A DNA stretch of 64,000 bases from Oscillospiraceae bacterium (GCA_916988195.3 CAKASQ030000028.1:124001-188000), one strand, 5' to 3'; numbered from the stretch's first letter, positions 25,055 to 35,754 are shown. Notes: generated by a model not told the origin, from the sequence alone. Made by a program: numbers and translations.

Positions 25055-26432
25055 TCCGCACCTCCAAGCAATCCGCCCAGAAACGAGCGCACGCCCGCGA
25101 AGTGTGCGGACGGCGGTTCCGGGAGTTCTGGAAGCTGATGGACGACCTTGCCGCTCCATTCCGCGGGAAAGCCGCTGTCCAGTCCTTCCAGCACCAGACC
25201 GGGTTCAATGGGAACGAAGCTGCCGCCGCAGGAAATGCGTGCGGAGATCTCCGGGAAAAAGCGCTCCAGGCGACCAATCACGAGATACAGCCGCGTACCG
25301 CGTTCGTCCTGATCGTCGATGGCAGAAAAGACCGCCTTCATGCTGTTGTGGGAGTGAAAGTCCGCGTAGTACAGATACCGCTGCTCATCCGGAAGATCTT
25401 CGTCCGTCAGCCGAACCGTTACGCTGTCTTTGGTGACGCACTGTTTCGGCACAAACGGGATGAATTTCTGTTCCTTTCGATCCCAGTAGATACGGACAAG
25501 CGCTTCAAACTCCGCGCCTGCTTCCATCTGGCTCCTGAAAAAACCGATGATGGAGCGCAGCAGCTCCTGCGGAATGCGAGGAAGAGCCAGGCGAAAGCCG
25601 GCTCTTACCTCTGAAAATTCCGTGATCTTGTGCTTGGGCGCGATAAACTCGCTGAGCTCGCTCCGGCGCATCTCATACGTCTGCCCGTCCCGCGAGGGGA
25701 TGAGGCAGATGACCTTGTTGGACGCGCGTGCAGCTTCCAGCGTCGGGAATACGCCCTTGTAGTCCGCGACGCCTTTTTTCTGCATCCGGATCTGCGGCTT
25801 CACGACGCACTCCGGGTCCTTGACCTTGCCTTTTTTCAGGCTGTCCAGGAATGCTTTTGACTTCTCAATTTCCGTTTTTATGGCCGCATCGTGTCTGTCT
25901 TGGGCGCGGGGACGGTCTTCGTAACATCTCCGTACCGTACCTGCCAAGTGACAGCAGACGCATCCTCCAATTCAGGGAAACCATCCGCTTTCTGGATACG
26001 CAGGGCCTCGAAGGTCATGCTGGCGTCCGTGATCTGCTCTCTGGCACCGCCGTACTGAAAAACGGGCGGCTTGTCAAAGAGCGACAGTTGTGTTTGGGGT
26101 CTTGGCGCAATGCTTTTGACCGGGGCTGCTTCTGGGATGGGGTCACTTTCTGCGCTTGTAAACGCTGAAAAGAGTTCCAGAGGCTGTTTTTCTTTTGCCG
26201 GTGCTTCCTGCGTCTTTGCGGGAAGTGTCTATTCCGGCTCGGGCTGTGATTCTGCCGTCTCCGTCTGAACCTGTTCCGGATCAAACTGGTGTTTGACTTC
26301 TTCTGCCAACGTTGGCGCGGGAGGAGGCGGCGCGGGTTCATCCGAACCGCTGCCGAAGATCTTATCTACGTCAAACTCCTCATCATCGCCCGGTAAGGCA
26401 AAGCCGTCAAATACGTTTTCTGTGTCTGTCAT
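25051..26432 (-). pseudogene. PRTRC-A-like JAB-domain protein, broken by a stop and a frameshift
   Basis: One long protein read in pieces. It starts at 26432 (GGGAG upstream) with an acidic Pro-rich N-terminus and meets an in-frame TAG at 26229-26231. The same frame then continues open to a TAA at 25878-25880. Coding shifts to another frame between 25880 and about 25945 and runs to 25051. The C-terminal half has a JAB-protease-like core, YYADFHSHNSMKAVFSAIDD followed by DERG, with His-x-His and Asp in place. As read, only the C-terminal part could be made from a restart. It would pair with the ThiF enzyme. Confidence 0.7.
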
Positions 26433-26492
26433 GCTGTGTCTCCCTTCGTTTTTGTGTCCAGACGCAAAAAGACCGCAACTGCCAAACGGCAA

Positions 26493-26621
26493 TTACACGT
26501 CGTCCGCATCCAGCTTCGCCGCACGGATGAGCGCGCGGTTCTGCTTCATCACAGCCTTGATGCACCACAGATGGCTTTCCACGATAGCGTTTCTCTGAGA
26601 AATGGTGAAATTGTTTTTCAT
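26493..26621 (-). CDS. 42-residue sigma-factor-like N-terminal fragment
   Basis: Short frame behind GGAG: ISQRNAIVESHLWCIKAVMK, then LIRAAKLDADDV and a TAA. The pattern matches the beginning of sigma-70-like regulators common in Clostridia mobile elements, which normally continue from the DDV-Y-Q position. Here the sequence after the stop is unrelated, so this is probably a 3'-truncated remnant. It might still be translated as a small peptide. Confidence 0.45.
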   Translation of the reverse strand: MKNNFTISQRNAIVESHLWCIKAVMKQNRALIRAAKLDADDV

Positions 26622-26672
26622 GGTCTTTCTCCTATTGTATATGGGGAGGCAGACGCCTCCGATTGTGTTTTG

Positions 26673-27620
26673 TCAGGTGGTAGCCTTTTTCTGTTCTCTG
26701 CGGTTCTGTCTGGCGCGTTCGGCGTCAAACATCGGGGTCGGGACAAAGCCGTCCAGCGTCTTATAGAGGATGACGGACTGTACGCCGTCAAACCCCTCCA
26801 CGACCTGATGCAATCCCAGATGCACGTTCAGAAGCTCCTCCGCAGGCGTTGTCCGTGCCTGCTTCTGGAACGCATATGCGTCCAGATCAAGCTGCCGCAC
26901 CTCGGAGAGCGTGTATCTGGATGCCGTGGGGCCGATCTCCCGTCCGAGAGATTTGCAGAGATTTTCGTGCATGAGCCAGCTTTCCGTGCTGGCAAAATCA
27001 TAGATACGCACCAAGCTCGGCCGGATGCGCTTTTTGCACCAGTCCGGAACGCGGAGCATCTTGTGCCAGCGTTTTAGTAAGCGCGGCTTTTTCTTCTTGG
27101 TACAGTAGCCTTCGTCCGTCAGAAACCGCTTGAGCTTCCGCTGGGAATCCGTGCGCACCCAGCTTGTGTAGATGAGTGCGCGTTCATCGTTCTGAATGGC
27201 GGCCTTTACGATCTCCAACGTTTTCTGCTCTTTCTCTCCGAACGTGTCTGCGTCCCCGATGTTCTCAGGTTCGACGATGGGTACATCGCTGTCGGGAAAG
27301 AAGATGGGCTTCTGGTCATACGGCTGATCCGCATAGACGGTCAGCAGGTTCAGATACGCGGAGAGGATCTTTTTCGCCGCGCGGCGGTCCGACCGCAATA
27401 CCCGTACAAGCGCATTCTCAATGCGTTTGTATTCCGATTGCACGGCTTCATCCATACGGCAGGCAATGGGAATTTCTTCGTAGCTGGGGAGTGCCTTGCC
27501 CATGTCGGACAGTGACAGAAACGCCGTCTTTTCCAGCAGGAACCGCGAAAACACCAGCGGCGAAACGCCCGGAAGCTGGCGTGTTCGAACGCCGCTTTTC
27601 TGCGATCTGCGCTTTGCCGC
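26673..27620 (-). pseudogene. Helicase-like C-terminal fragment, N-terminus lost
   Basis: The open frame covers the C-terminal part of a superfamily-2-type helicase. GVSPLVFSRFLLEKTAFLSL and a later ERALIYTSWVRTDSQRKLKR (motif IV/helicase-C-like) are seen. The final 150 residues are not recognised. At about 27620 the element sequence ends. The frame continues to 28043 only because it reads the antisense of a glycosyltransferase end and a terminator, with low-complexity Arg/Ser. No start codon of its own remains. It is the rightmost gene of the leftward mobile block. Confidence 0.6.
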
Positions 27621-27839
27621 GTAATTGACGCCGTCGCGGGCTGCGAGGAGCACAACCTCGACTATTTCCTTCGCGCGGGCATGGCCGTCACGACGGACAC
27701 CCCGGAAAAAATCGCAGACCTGGCCCTTTCGCTTGCGCACGACGAAGCGCGCCTTTCTTCCATGCGAAACGCCATGCAGGAATCCACCGCCAGACCCGCC
27801 GCAGAGGTGATCTGCGATTGGCTGCAAGCGCACCGATAA
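27621..27839 (+). pseudogene. 3' end of a GT28 / diacylglycerol glucosyltransferase-like gene
   Basis: On the plus strand 72 codons encode the C-terminal end of a MurG/MGDG-synthase-type glycosyltransferase: AGCEEHNLDYFLRAGMAV (donor-binding loop), TTDTPEKIADLALSL, and a final helix ending WLQAHR. The rest of the gene is absent from this window. The cut coincides with the end of the mobile block, suggesting insertion or recombination inside the gene; its 5' part may lie left of position 1. It would have made a membrane glycolipid. Confidence 0.75.
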
Positions 27840-27857
27840 ACACTTGAGGCAGAAAAA

Positions 27858-27892
27858 CCGCCCGTAAGACCAGCGCATGATCTTACGGGCGG
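27858..27892. terminator. Bidirectional terminator between the glycosyltransferase end and the FGGY kinase
   Basis: Perfect 12-bp stem CCGCCCGTAAGA/TCTTACGGGCGG, flanked by AAAAA on the left (a U-run for minus transcripts). It serves the leftward kinase gene and the rightward glycosyltransferase. Confidence 0.8.
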
Positions 27893-27897
27893 GATTC

Positions 27898-29385
27898 TTA
27901 TTTCTGATGGAACACGGGCGCAAGCGCCGGATAGAGGCAGTCGTATCGGGCGCGCAGCGCGCGATAGGCCGGATACGTTTCCTCCTCGGGGGAAAGGACG
28001 CTCGCCTGCGCGATGCAGGAGACCGCCTGCGAAAGGCTCTCATAAAGCCCGATGCCGACGCCTGCCGCCGCAGCCGAGCCGAGTGTTGCCGCCGAGTCGG
28101 ATAACGTCGTCACGTCGTGCAGCCGCACCTCGCAGAGGTCCGCGATGATCTGCTTCCAGACCTTTGACTTCGCGCCGCCGCCGATGATGCGAAGATCAAG
28201 AATTTCGCCGCGCTCGCGAAGAACGTCCAGGATCTGGCTCAGGCCGCAGCCTACGCCCTCGAGTACCGCGCGCAGAAAGTGCTCGCGCCGGTGCTGCTGG
28301 GTCATGCCGAAGAACACGCCCTGCGCCTGTTCGTCATAAACAGGAGACCGCTCGCCCTCTAAGTAAGGCAGGAAGATGAGCCCGTCCGCGCCTGCCGGGA
28401 TGTTGCTGGCCGCCGCGTCAAAGGCTCTCGGCGAGCCGACCTCAAAGAGCTTCTGCGCCCAGTTGACGCATTTGCCCGCGCAGCGCATCGCGCCGAAGAC
28501 AGAAAAGCTCCGGCCATCTAACGTACAGATGTGTCCCAGCCGCCGCTGAGGATCGAAAAACGGCTCTTTGGACTGCCCCGCGATCCATGCCGCCGTGTCG
28601 AGGCTCATGTAATACGCGCCGTCCTGCGCCACGCCCGCACCCACGCTCTCGCACATGCCGTTGCCGCCGCCGACGGAGACCGGGATCCCCGCGCGCAGCC
28701 CCAGATGGTAGGCCGCCTCCTCGGTGAGCCTGCCTGCGATCGCGCAGGAGGGGCGAAGCGTCGGGAATTTTTCGGCGTGCAGGCCGAGATTCTCCAGCAT
28801 ATCGTAGTCATAATCGCGCGTAGAGAGGTTCATGAGCCCGGCGCGCGACGCATCCGAAAAATCGCCGGAGTCCATATTGCCCGTCAGCCGGTAGACCAGA
28901 TAGTCCTTGCATTGCAGGAACTTCACGGTTCTCTCGTAGACCTCGGGCTCGGTTCTCTTCAGCCACACGGCCTTGGAGAGCGTGAGGTTCGGGGTCAGGA
29001 CGTTGCCGGAAACCCGATAGAAATAGTCTGCGCCGAACTGCTCCTCCAGCGCCCGCGCTACGTCCTTCGCGCGCGTATCGCGCCGGATCATTGCCGGGCG
29101 AAGCGCCTGCCCATCATTGTCCATCGGCAAAAGGCCCAGCATATGGCCGGAAATGCCGATCGCGTCGACCCGTTTGAGGTATTCCGGCACGAGCTCGCGC
29201 AGCATAAGCATCGCGCGCACCGCGCTCATCCACCAGTCGGCCGCGTCCTGCTCTACGCCGCCGTTTGGCAGATAGTGCGTCGGATAGGTGGCGGTCACGT
29301 TTCGCAGAATATTCAGTCTCTCATCGACGAGCGAGGCTTTCAGGCCGCTTGTGCCGATGTCGAAGACCAGCAAAACCGTTTGCAA
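27898..29385 (-). CDS. FGGY-family carbohydrate kinase (xylulokinase-like)
   Basis: Cytoplasmic sugar kinase of 495 residues in two actin-fold domains. VFDIGTSGLKASLVDE is the N-terminal phosphate loop. GISGHMLGLLP and RRDTRA lie in the sugar-binding region, and RIIGGGAKSKVWKQIIADL is the C-terminal FGGY signature with the adenosine motif. It phosphorylates a pentulose, hexulose or polyol with ATP; xylulose is the most likely substrate but is not certain. The start is TTG, eight bases after GGAG. No sugar transporter or isomerase is adjacent, so the pathway is not fixed by context. Confidence 0.88.
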   Translation of the reverse strand: MQTVLLVFDIGTSGLKASLVDERLNILRNVTATYPTHYLPNGGVEQDAADWWMSAVRAMLMLRELVPEYLKRVDAIGISGHMLGLLPMDNDGQALRPAMIRRDTRAKDVARALEEQFGADYFYRVSGNVLTPNLTLSKAVWLKRTEPEVYERTVKFLQCKDYLVYRLTGNMDSGDFSDASRAGLMNLSTRDYDYDMLENLGLHAEKFPTLRPSCAIAGRLTEEAAYHLGLRAGIPVSVGGGNGMCESVGAGVAQDGAYYMSLDTAAWIAGQSKEPFFDPQRRLGHICTLDGRSFSVFGAMRCAGKCVNWAQKLFEVGSPRAFDAAASNIPAGADGLIFLPYLEGERSPVYDEQAQGVFFGMTQQHRREHFLRAVLEGVGCGLSQILDVLRERGEILDLRIIGGGAKSKVWKQIIADLCEVRLHDVTTLSDSAATLGSAAAAGVGIGLYESLSQAVSCIAQASVLSPEEETYPAYRALRARYDCLYPALAPVFHQK

Positions 29386-29540
29386 GGGAAATCACTCCAC
29401 ATCATTTATATAGAATCGGATGACCCGGTATTGGCCGATACTATTGTATTATAGATCCGTTCAAAAGGAAAGCGGGATTTGGAGAAAAAACGCCCCGCAG
29501 GAGCCTCGCCGCAAAGTTTTCCCTTTTGCATAAATATCTC

Positions 29541-29569
29541 TTGCAAAATTCGGGAAGCTATACTATAAT
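29541..29569 (+). promoter_or_regulatory. Promoter of asnA-asnS
   Basis: TTGCAA (29541-29546) and TATAAT (29564-29569) with a 17-base spacer, 34 bases before the asnA start. Confidence 0.75.
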
Positions 29570-29602
29570 TTTGGCATATTTTTCAGAAAGGAGCCCATTT
29601 TT

Positions 29603-30610
29603 ATGAGCAAGCTCGTGATCCCGCAGGGATATCGCGCGCCGCTGTCCACGTACGAAATGCAGCGCGCCATTGAATTCATCAAAAGCAATTTTCAGGTCAA
29701 TCTGGGCAATGCGCTGAATCTGCGCAGAGTGTCCGCGCCCCTTTTTGTGGAGGAGAATTCCGGCCTGAATGACAACTTAAATGGGTATGAGCGGCCGGTG
29801 GGCTTCGACATTCCGGACGTTGGGGTAAACGCGCAGGTCGTGCATTCGCTGGCCAAGTGGAAGCGCCTGGCGCTCAAGCGCTATGAGTTTAACCCCGGCA
29901 AGGGACTTTTCACCGACATGAACGCCATCCGCCGTGACGAGGAGGTCGACAACCTCCACTCCGTCTACGTCGACCAGTGGGACTGGGAAAAGGTCATCAC
30001 GCGAGAGGACCGGGACGTTTCCTATCTCAAGCGCACCGTGCGCGACATCGTGGGCGCGGTCTGCGAGACGAACGACGCGCTCGGTGTCGCCTTCCCGAGC
30101 CTTCACACGAAGCTCGACCGCGACGTGTTCTTCATCACCACGCAGGAGCTTGAAGACCTGTATCCCGACAAGACCCCCAAGGAGCGCGAGAACGCGATCC
30201 TTCGCGAGCACCACAGCGTGTTTCTCATGCAGATCGGCGGCAAGCTGAAGTCCGGCAAGCCGCACGACGGCAGAGCGCCGGACTACGACGACTGGGCGCT
30301 CAACGGCGATATTCTGATGTGGAACCCGGTTCTCGAGTGCGCGTTCGAAATTTCCTCCATGGGCATCCGCGTCGACGAAGAGAGCCTCGCGCGTCAGCTG
30401 AAGCTTGCCGGCTGCGAGGAGCGCGCAGAGCTTCCGTTCCACAAGATGCTGCTGAACGGCGAGCTGCCCCTTACCATCGGCGGCGGCATTGGCCAGAGCC
30501 GTCTTTGCATGCTCATGATCGGCACCTGCCACATCGGCGAGGTGCAGTCGAGCCTCTGGGATGAAAACACGCGCGACACTTGCCAAAAGGCCGGCATTAT
30601 GTTACTCTAA
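29603..30610 (+). CDS. asnA: Aspartate-ammonia ligase (ammonia-dependent asparagine synthetase)
   Basis: Cytoplasmic enzyme of 335 residues that makes asparagine from aspartate, ammonia and ATP through an aspartyl-adenylate. It has the class II aminoacyl-tRNA-synthetase-like fold. PVGFDIPDVGVNAQVVHSLA, FTDMNAIRRDEEVDNLHSVY and the C-terminal TIGGGIGQSRLCMLMI (motif 3 with its Arg) are AsnA hallmarks, and length matches the family. AAGGAG lies upstream. It is followed by asnS after 45 bases, placing asparagine supply and tRNA charging in one operon. Confidence 0.97.
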   Translation: MSKLVIPQGYRAPLSTYEMQRAIEFIKSNFQVNLGNALNLRRVSAPLFVEENSGLNDNLNGYERPVGFDIPDVGVNAQVVHSLAKWKRLALKRYEFNPGKGLFTDMNAIRRDEEVDNLHSVYVDQWDWEKVITREDRDVSYLKRTVRDIVGAVCETNDALGVAFPSLHTKLDRDVFFITTQELEDLYPDKTPKERENAILREHHSVFLMQIGGKLKSGKPHDGRAPDYDDWALNGDILMWNPVLECAFEISSMGIRVDEESLARQLKLAGCEERAELPFHKMLLNGELPLTIGGGIGQSRLCMLMIGTCHIGEVQSSLWDENTRDTCQKAGIMLL

Positions 30611-30655
30611 GATGAAATATACCGGCCTTCCGGCCGCAGAAAGAGGAAATTGACC

Positions 30656-32053
<1,398 letters not shown>

Positions 32054-32064
32054 TATGTTTCCCA

Positions 32065-32093
32065 AAGCCGGAAGACAGCCTGTCTTCCGGCTT
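32065..32093 (+). terminator. Terminator of asnA-asnS
   Basis: 13-bp stem AAGCCGGAAGACA/TGTCTTCCGGCTT with a three-base loop, followed by TTCCTTT, 12 bases after the asnS stop. Confidence 0.9.
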
Positions 32094-32100
32094 TTCCTTT

Positions 32101-32206
32101 CGTAGGGACGGACGCGGCTTTCCGTCCTTTGGCAGTACGAATTCGCCGAAGATTTTCATAAAACCGGGATTTTTCTGCGGGCGGACAGAGGCGTCCGCCC
32201 CTACAG
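32101..32206. repeat. Two GTAGGG hairpin repeats in inverted orientation
   Basis: CGTAGGGACGGACGCGG (from 32101) and the inverse GTCCGCCCCTACAG (ending 32206) each form a short GC-rich hairpin. They belong to the same family as copies near 46655, 46735 and 52226. They fill part of the 548-base gene-free stretch between asnS and the binding-protein gene; the rest (32207-32508) is AT-rich and shows nothing else. Confidence 0.65.
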
Positions 32207-32508
32207 AATTTCCGAAAATCTTCTGTTTCTGCGCAGGGGAAGTGCGTCAAAAATCCTGTATAAGCGGACATACGTCGCGGGTAGAAGGACGCGGGATTGG
32301 AGGATTTTCGGCAAAAGTCTATGTATCGCGGACGAACGTTGTTCATATGTAGTCTCGCGTGCATTTTGCCCAATCAATTTTTGAACTATTTTCGTTGCAA
32401 ATCCTTCATTTTCTATAATTTTTTATGCTATTTCCTGCTTTTTTACATTTTGAACAGGTCGCGGACATAATTCGGACATAATTTTTACAAAAAATGATAA
32501 GATTCTTC

Positions 32509-32537
32509 TTGCTTTTTTGCGCGCTTGCCGCTATAAT
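32509..32537 (+). promoter_or_regulatory. Promoter of the first amino-acid-binding lipoprotein gene
   Basis: TTGCTT (32509-32514) and a perfect TATAAT (32532-32537), 17-base spacer starting TTTTGC. The second paralogue has the same layout. Confidence 0.75.
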
Positions 32538-32601
32538 TGGGAGCATAATTTAGTTCGCGTACAGTTGTCTTTGATACGTGGACATTTCAGGAGGAATGAA
32601 T

Positions 32602-33879
32602 ATGAAAAAGCTGATCGCATTATTGCTTTGCGTTCTGATGGTACTCAGCGTCTTCGCAGGCTGCGCGAGCCAGAGCGCGCCCGCATCGTCTGAGAGCAGT
32701 GCGGAAGCATCCGCTCCCGCCGCTTCCGAAGAAACTGCCTCTTCTGAGGAAGCCGCTTCTTCTGAGGAAGCTGCTCCCGCTTCTTCCGGCGACAAGGTCG
32801 TCAAGATCGGCGTCTTTGAGCCGCAGACCGGCGACAACGGCGCTGGCGGCAAACAGGAGATTCTCGGCATGCAGTATGCCAACTACGTACAGCCCACCGT
32901 GGAAATCGGCGGCGAGACGTACGATGTGAAGCTCGAGATCGTCGACAACCGCACGACGGCGGAAAACGGCCCCTCGGCTGCTTCCGAGCTTATGAACCGC
33001 GGCGTATCGATCGTCCTCGGCTCCTACGGCTCCGGCGTATCGATCGCGGGCGGCTCGGTCTTCCAGGAAGCCGGTGTTCCGGCCATCGGCGTGACCTGCA
33101 CCAACCCGCAGGTGACCTCCGATTGCAGCGTCTACTATAGAATCTGCTTCCTCGATCCGTTCCAGGGCACCGTCCTTGCGAACTATGCATTCAAGGAGCT
33201 CGGCGTTACCACCGCTTACACGCTGGCGATGCTCGGCTCGGACTACGATCAGGGTCTGGTCTACTACTTCACTGAAGCGTTTAAGGCGCTCGGCGGCGAG
33301 GTCGTCTCCGAGGACTTCCCCGAAGGCAACGCAAACTTCGTTTCCTACATCAACAACGCCAAGTCGGCAAACGCGGGCGTTATCTTCGCCCCGGTCTCCA
33401 CGAACTATGCGCAGCTGATCATTGAGGCTGCCAGCGCGCAGGGCTTTGAGGGTCACCTCCTCGGCTCCGATACGTGGGACAACAACATGGTCATCGAGTC
33501 CGCCAAGGGCAAGAGCGTCAACGTCGAAATCACGACCTTCTATCAGGAGGGCGGCGCACCTGAGTTCGACTCCGGCATCAAGGCGTGGATGAACGAAAAT
33601 TCCGACGCGCTGACCAACAACGGCGGCAACGACATGGTCTCCGCTGTGACGGCAATGGGCTACGACGCATACTTCGTTGCACTCGAAGCCATTAAGGCGG
33701 CCGGCTCCACCGACCCCGCAGCCGTGCTCGCAGCGCTTCCCGGCGTGAGCTACAGCGGCGTTTCGGGTCTGATTGAATTTGATGAGATCGGCGACGCAAA
33801 GCGCGACGCGGCCTACATCAAATCGGCCAACACCGAATCCGGCGAATGGGAGTTCGTGAAGGTTCAGGGCATCGAGTAA
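32602..33879 (+). CDS. Branched-chain amino-acid ABC transporter substrate-binding lipoprotein (copy 1)
   Basis: Exported lipoprotein of 425 residues. The signal peptide ends in the lipobox LSVFAGC (Cys about residue 20). A Ser/Ala/Glu-rich linker follows, then a type I periplasmic-binding fold of the LivJ class (VVKIGVFEPQTGDNGAGGKQ, then GSYGSGVSIAGGSVFQEAGV). It captures amino acids for the LivHMGF permease encoded downstream. The start is seven bases after GGAGG. It is strongly similar to the next gene along the whole binding domain; the two differ mainly in the linker. It has its own promoter and terminator. Confidence 0.92.
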   Translation: MKKLIALLLCVLMVLSVFAGCASQSAPASSESSAEASAPAASEETASSEEAASSEEAAPASSGDKVVKIGVFEPQTGDNGAGGKQEILGMQYANYVQPTVEIGGETYDVKLEIVDNRTTAENGPSAASELMNRGVSIVLGSYGSGVSIAGGSVFQEAGVPAIGVTCTNPQVTSDCSVYYRICFLDPFQGTVLANYAFKELGVTTAYTLAMLGSDYDQGLVYYFTEAFKALGGEVVSEDFPEGNANFVSYINNAKSANAGVIFAPVSTNYAQLIIEAASAQGFEGHLLGSDTWDNNMVIESAKGKSVNVEITTFYQEGGAPEFDSGIKAWMNENSDALTNNGGNDMVSAVTAMGYDAYFVALEAIKAAGSTDPAAVLAALPGVSYSGVSGLIEFDEIGDAKRDAAYIKSANTESGEWEFVKVQGIE

Positions 33880-33927
33880 GCTGTTAAGCACGTTAAGATC
33901 TTTCCCCGCGAGAAAAAATGCAGCACC

Positions 33928-33953
33928 CCCGGCAGGGTACGCGCCCTGCCGGG
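33928..33953 (+). terminator. Terminator after binding-protein copy 1
   Basis: CCCGGCAGGG/CCCTGCCGGG stem of 10 bp with a six-base loop, followed by TCTTCCCTTTTT. The remaining 33954-34175 is AT-rich with no gene. Confidence 0.85.
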
Positions 33954-34175
33954 TCTTCCCTTTTTCGTGATTTTGTACGGCGTACGTTTTGTGGACTTTC
34001 TGCGCGGAACAAGGACAGTTTTATAGAAAAATTCCGAAATTTTAGAAGGTTTCCTGAAAATTTATTGGATTTTGTTTGGGAATTTTTTGCGAAGTTTTCC
34101 GGATTTTTGCTATATAAAAAACACGTAAGTCTATCTATTTTTGCGCATATTCCAGCAAAACGCACAAAATAGCGC

Positions 34176-34204
34176 TTGCCTTTTTGCAATTGATTGGCTA
34201 TAAT
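34176..34204 (+). promoter_or_regulatory. Promoter of the second amino-acid-binding lipoprotein gene
   Basis: TTGCCT (34176-34181), a 17-base spacer again beginning TTTTGC, and TATAAT (34199-34204). Its similarity to the first copy's promoter suggests the promoter was duplicated together with the gene. Confidence 0.75.
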
Positions 34205-34262
34205 AATAAAACCGCCTGGGGTCTACCCATCGCGGACAGTTTTGTAAGGAGGATCACGTTTC

Positions 34263-35504
34263 ATGAAAAAGACCATCGCATTGCTTCTTTGCCTCTGCAT
34301 GCTGGCCTGCCTGTTCGTTGGCTGCGCCAGTACGTCCACCACAGAAAAACCGACCTCTGAGACCACAACCACTGAGACCACAGCTTCCGAAACCACGACT
34401 GCCGCATCCGGCAACAAGGTTCTGAAGGTTGGTATCTTCGAGCCGCTGACCGGCGACAATGGCGCTGGCGGCAAGCAGGAAACGCTCGGCGCGCAGTACG
34501 GCAACTTCGTCCAGCCGACCATCGAAATTGGCGGCGAAACCTACGACATCCAGCTTGAGATTGTCGACAACCGCACGACCGCTGAAAATGGCCCGTCGGC
34601 CGCTTCCGAGCTCGTCAACCGCGGCGTTTCCGTCGTTCTCGGCTCCTACGGCTCCGGCGTTTCCATGGCCGGCGGCAAGGTTTTTGAAGAAGCCGGCATC
34701 CCGGCCATTGGCATTGGCTGCACCAACCCGCAGGTCACGTCCGACTGCTCGGTCTACTTCCGCGTCTGCTTCCTCGATCCGTTCCAGGGCACCGTTCATG
34801 CGAACTACGCCTTTAAGGAAATGGGCGCAACGAAGGCCTACACGCTGGCCATGCTCGGCTCTGACTACGATCAGGGTCTGGTATACTACTTCTCTGAGGC
34901 CTTTAAGGGTCTCGGCGGTGAGGTTGTCTCCGAGGACTTCCCCGAGGGCAACGCAAACTTCGTTTCCTACATCAATAACGCCATGGCCGACGGCGCGGAC
35001 GTTATCTTCTGCCCCGTTTCCACCAACTACGCACAGCTGATCATTGAGGCCGCCGCCGCGCAGGGCTTCAAGGGCGCGATCCTCGGCACCGACACCGTCG
35101 ATAACAACATGGTGCTCGAGTCCGCCAAGGGCAAGGACGTCCGCCTGCTCGTCACCACCTTCTATCAGGAAGGCGGCTCGCCGGAATTTGACGCGGGCAT
35201 CAAGCAGTGGCTGAACGACAATCCCGACATGATGACCAACAACGGCGGCAATGACGTCGTTGCCGGCGTGACCGCGATGGGCTATGACGCATACTTCACC
35301 GCCCTCGAGGCCGTCAAGGCTGCCGATTCCACCGACCCCGCCGCCATCTTGGCCGCGCTTCCCGGCGTGCACTATGAAGGCGTCACGGGCGTAATCGAAT
35401 TTGACGACATTGGCGATGCCAAGCGCGACGCTGCCTACATCAAGGAAGCCAACACCGAAACCGGCGCATGGGAATTCGTCGCCGTCCAGACTGTCGAGCA
35501 GTAA
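34263..35504 (+). CDS. Branched-chain amino-acid ABC transporter substrate-binding lipoprotein (copy 2)
   Basis: Lipoprotein of 413 residues, lipobox LACLFVGC, then a Thr/Glu-rich linker and the LivJ-type binding fold (KVLKVGIFEPLTGDNGAGGK). It is a close paralogue of copy 1 with scattered substitutions in the ligand cleft region, so ligand range may differ. AGGAGG lies ten bases upstream. It is separated from livH by 334 bases holding a hairpin and a dispersed repeat, so the binding protein is probably made in excess over the permease. Confidence 0.92.
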   Translation: MKKTIALLLCLCMLACLFVGCASTSTTEKPTSETTTTETTASETTTAASGNKVLKVGIFEPLTGDNGAGGKQETLGAQYGNFVQPTIEIGGETYDIQLEIVDNRTTAENGPSAASELVNRGVSVVLGSYGSGVSMAGGKVFEEAGIPAIGIGCTNPQVTSDCSVYFRVCFLDPFQGTVHANYAFKEMGATKAYTLAMLGSDYDQGLVYYFSEAFKGLGGEVVSEDFPEGNANFVSYINNAMADGADVIFCPVSTNYAQLIIEAAAAQGFKGAILGTDTVDNNMVLESAKGKDVRLLVTTFYQEGGSPEFDAGIKQWLNDNPDMMTNNGGNDVVAGVTAMGYDAYFTALEAVKAADSTDPAAILAALPGVHYEGVTGVIEFDDIGDAKRDAAYIKEANTETGAWEFVAVQTVEQ

Positions 35505-35535
35505 TTCTCAGCTGTAAATCAAACAGTTTTTTCAC

Positions 35536-35565
35536 GGCTCTGGCGGGGGCGACCCCACCAGAGCC
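35536..35565 (+). terminator. Hairpin after binding-protein copy 2
   Basis: GGCTCTGG-c-GGGG pairs with CCCC-a-CCAGAGCC around a short loop. There is no strong T-run, so it may be a partial terminator or an mRNA-stabilising hairpin. Confidence 0.6.
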
Positions 35566-35574
35566 AATCCCAAG

Positions 35575-35754
35575 CCTCGCAGAGTTTCGCCATCCGCAGA
35601 TGGCAAAATGAATTAAAAATTATTTTATCTGGCGGCTCCGCCGACCGGAAAAATACATCTCACCTCGCAAGTGTAGAAATTTTGCGCAGTGCGCAAAATT
35701 TATGCGCGCAGTCGAGGTGCAATCCCTTTCCAGCAAAAGCCCCGCTTTTGCTGG
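35575..35754. repeat. Dispersed 155-bp repeat, copy 1, with adjoining hairpin
   Basis: Begins CCTCGCAGAGTTTCGCCATC and ends near 35729. It matches 41632-41787 almost throughout. It contains small palindromes (CCATCCGCAGATGG, TTTTGCGCAGTGCGCAAAA) and outer complementary arms CACCTCG/CGAGGTG. A separate hairpin CCAGCAAAAGC/GCTTTTGCTGG (35730-35754) adjoins it. No coding potential; it lies between genes. Confidence 0.8.

Noticed and set aside
27621-28043. N-terminal extension of the minus-strand helicase frame to 28043
   Set aside because: The extension reads antisense glycosyltransferase and a terminator, is low-complexity Arg/Ser, and has no ribosome binding site.
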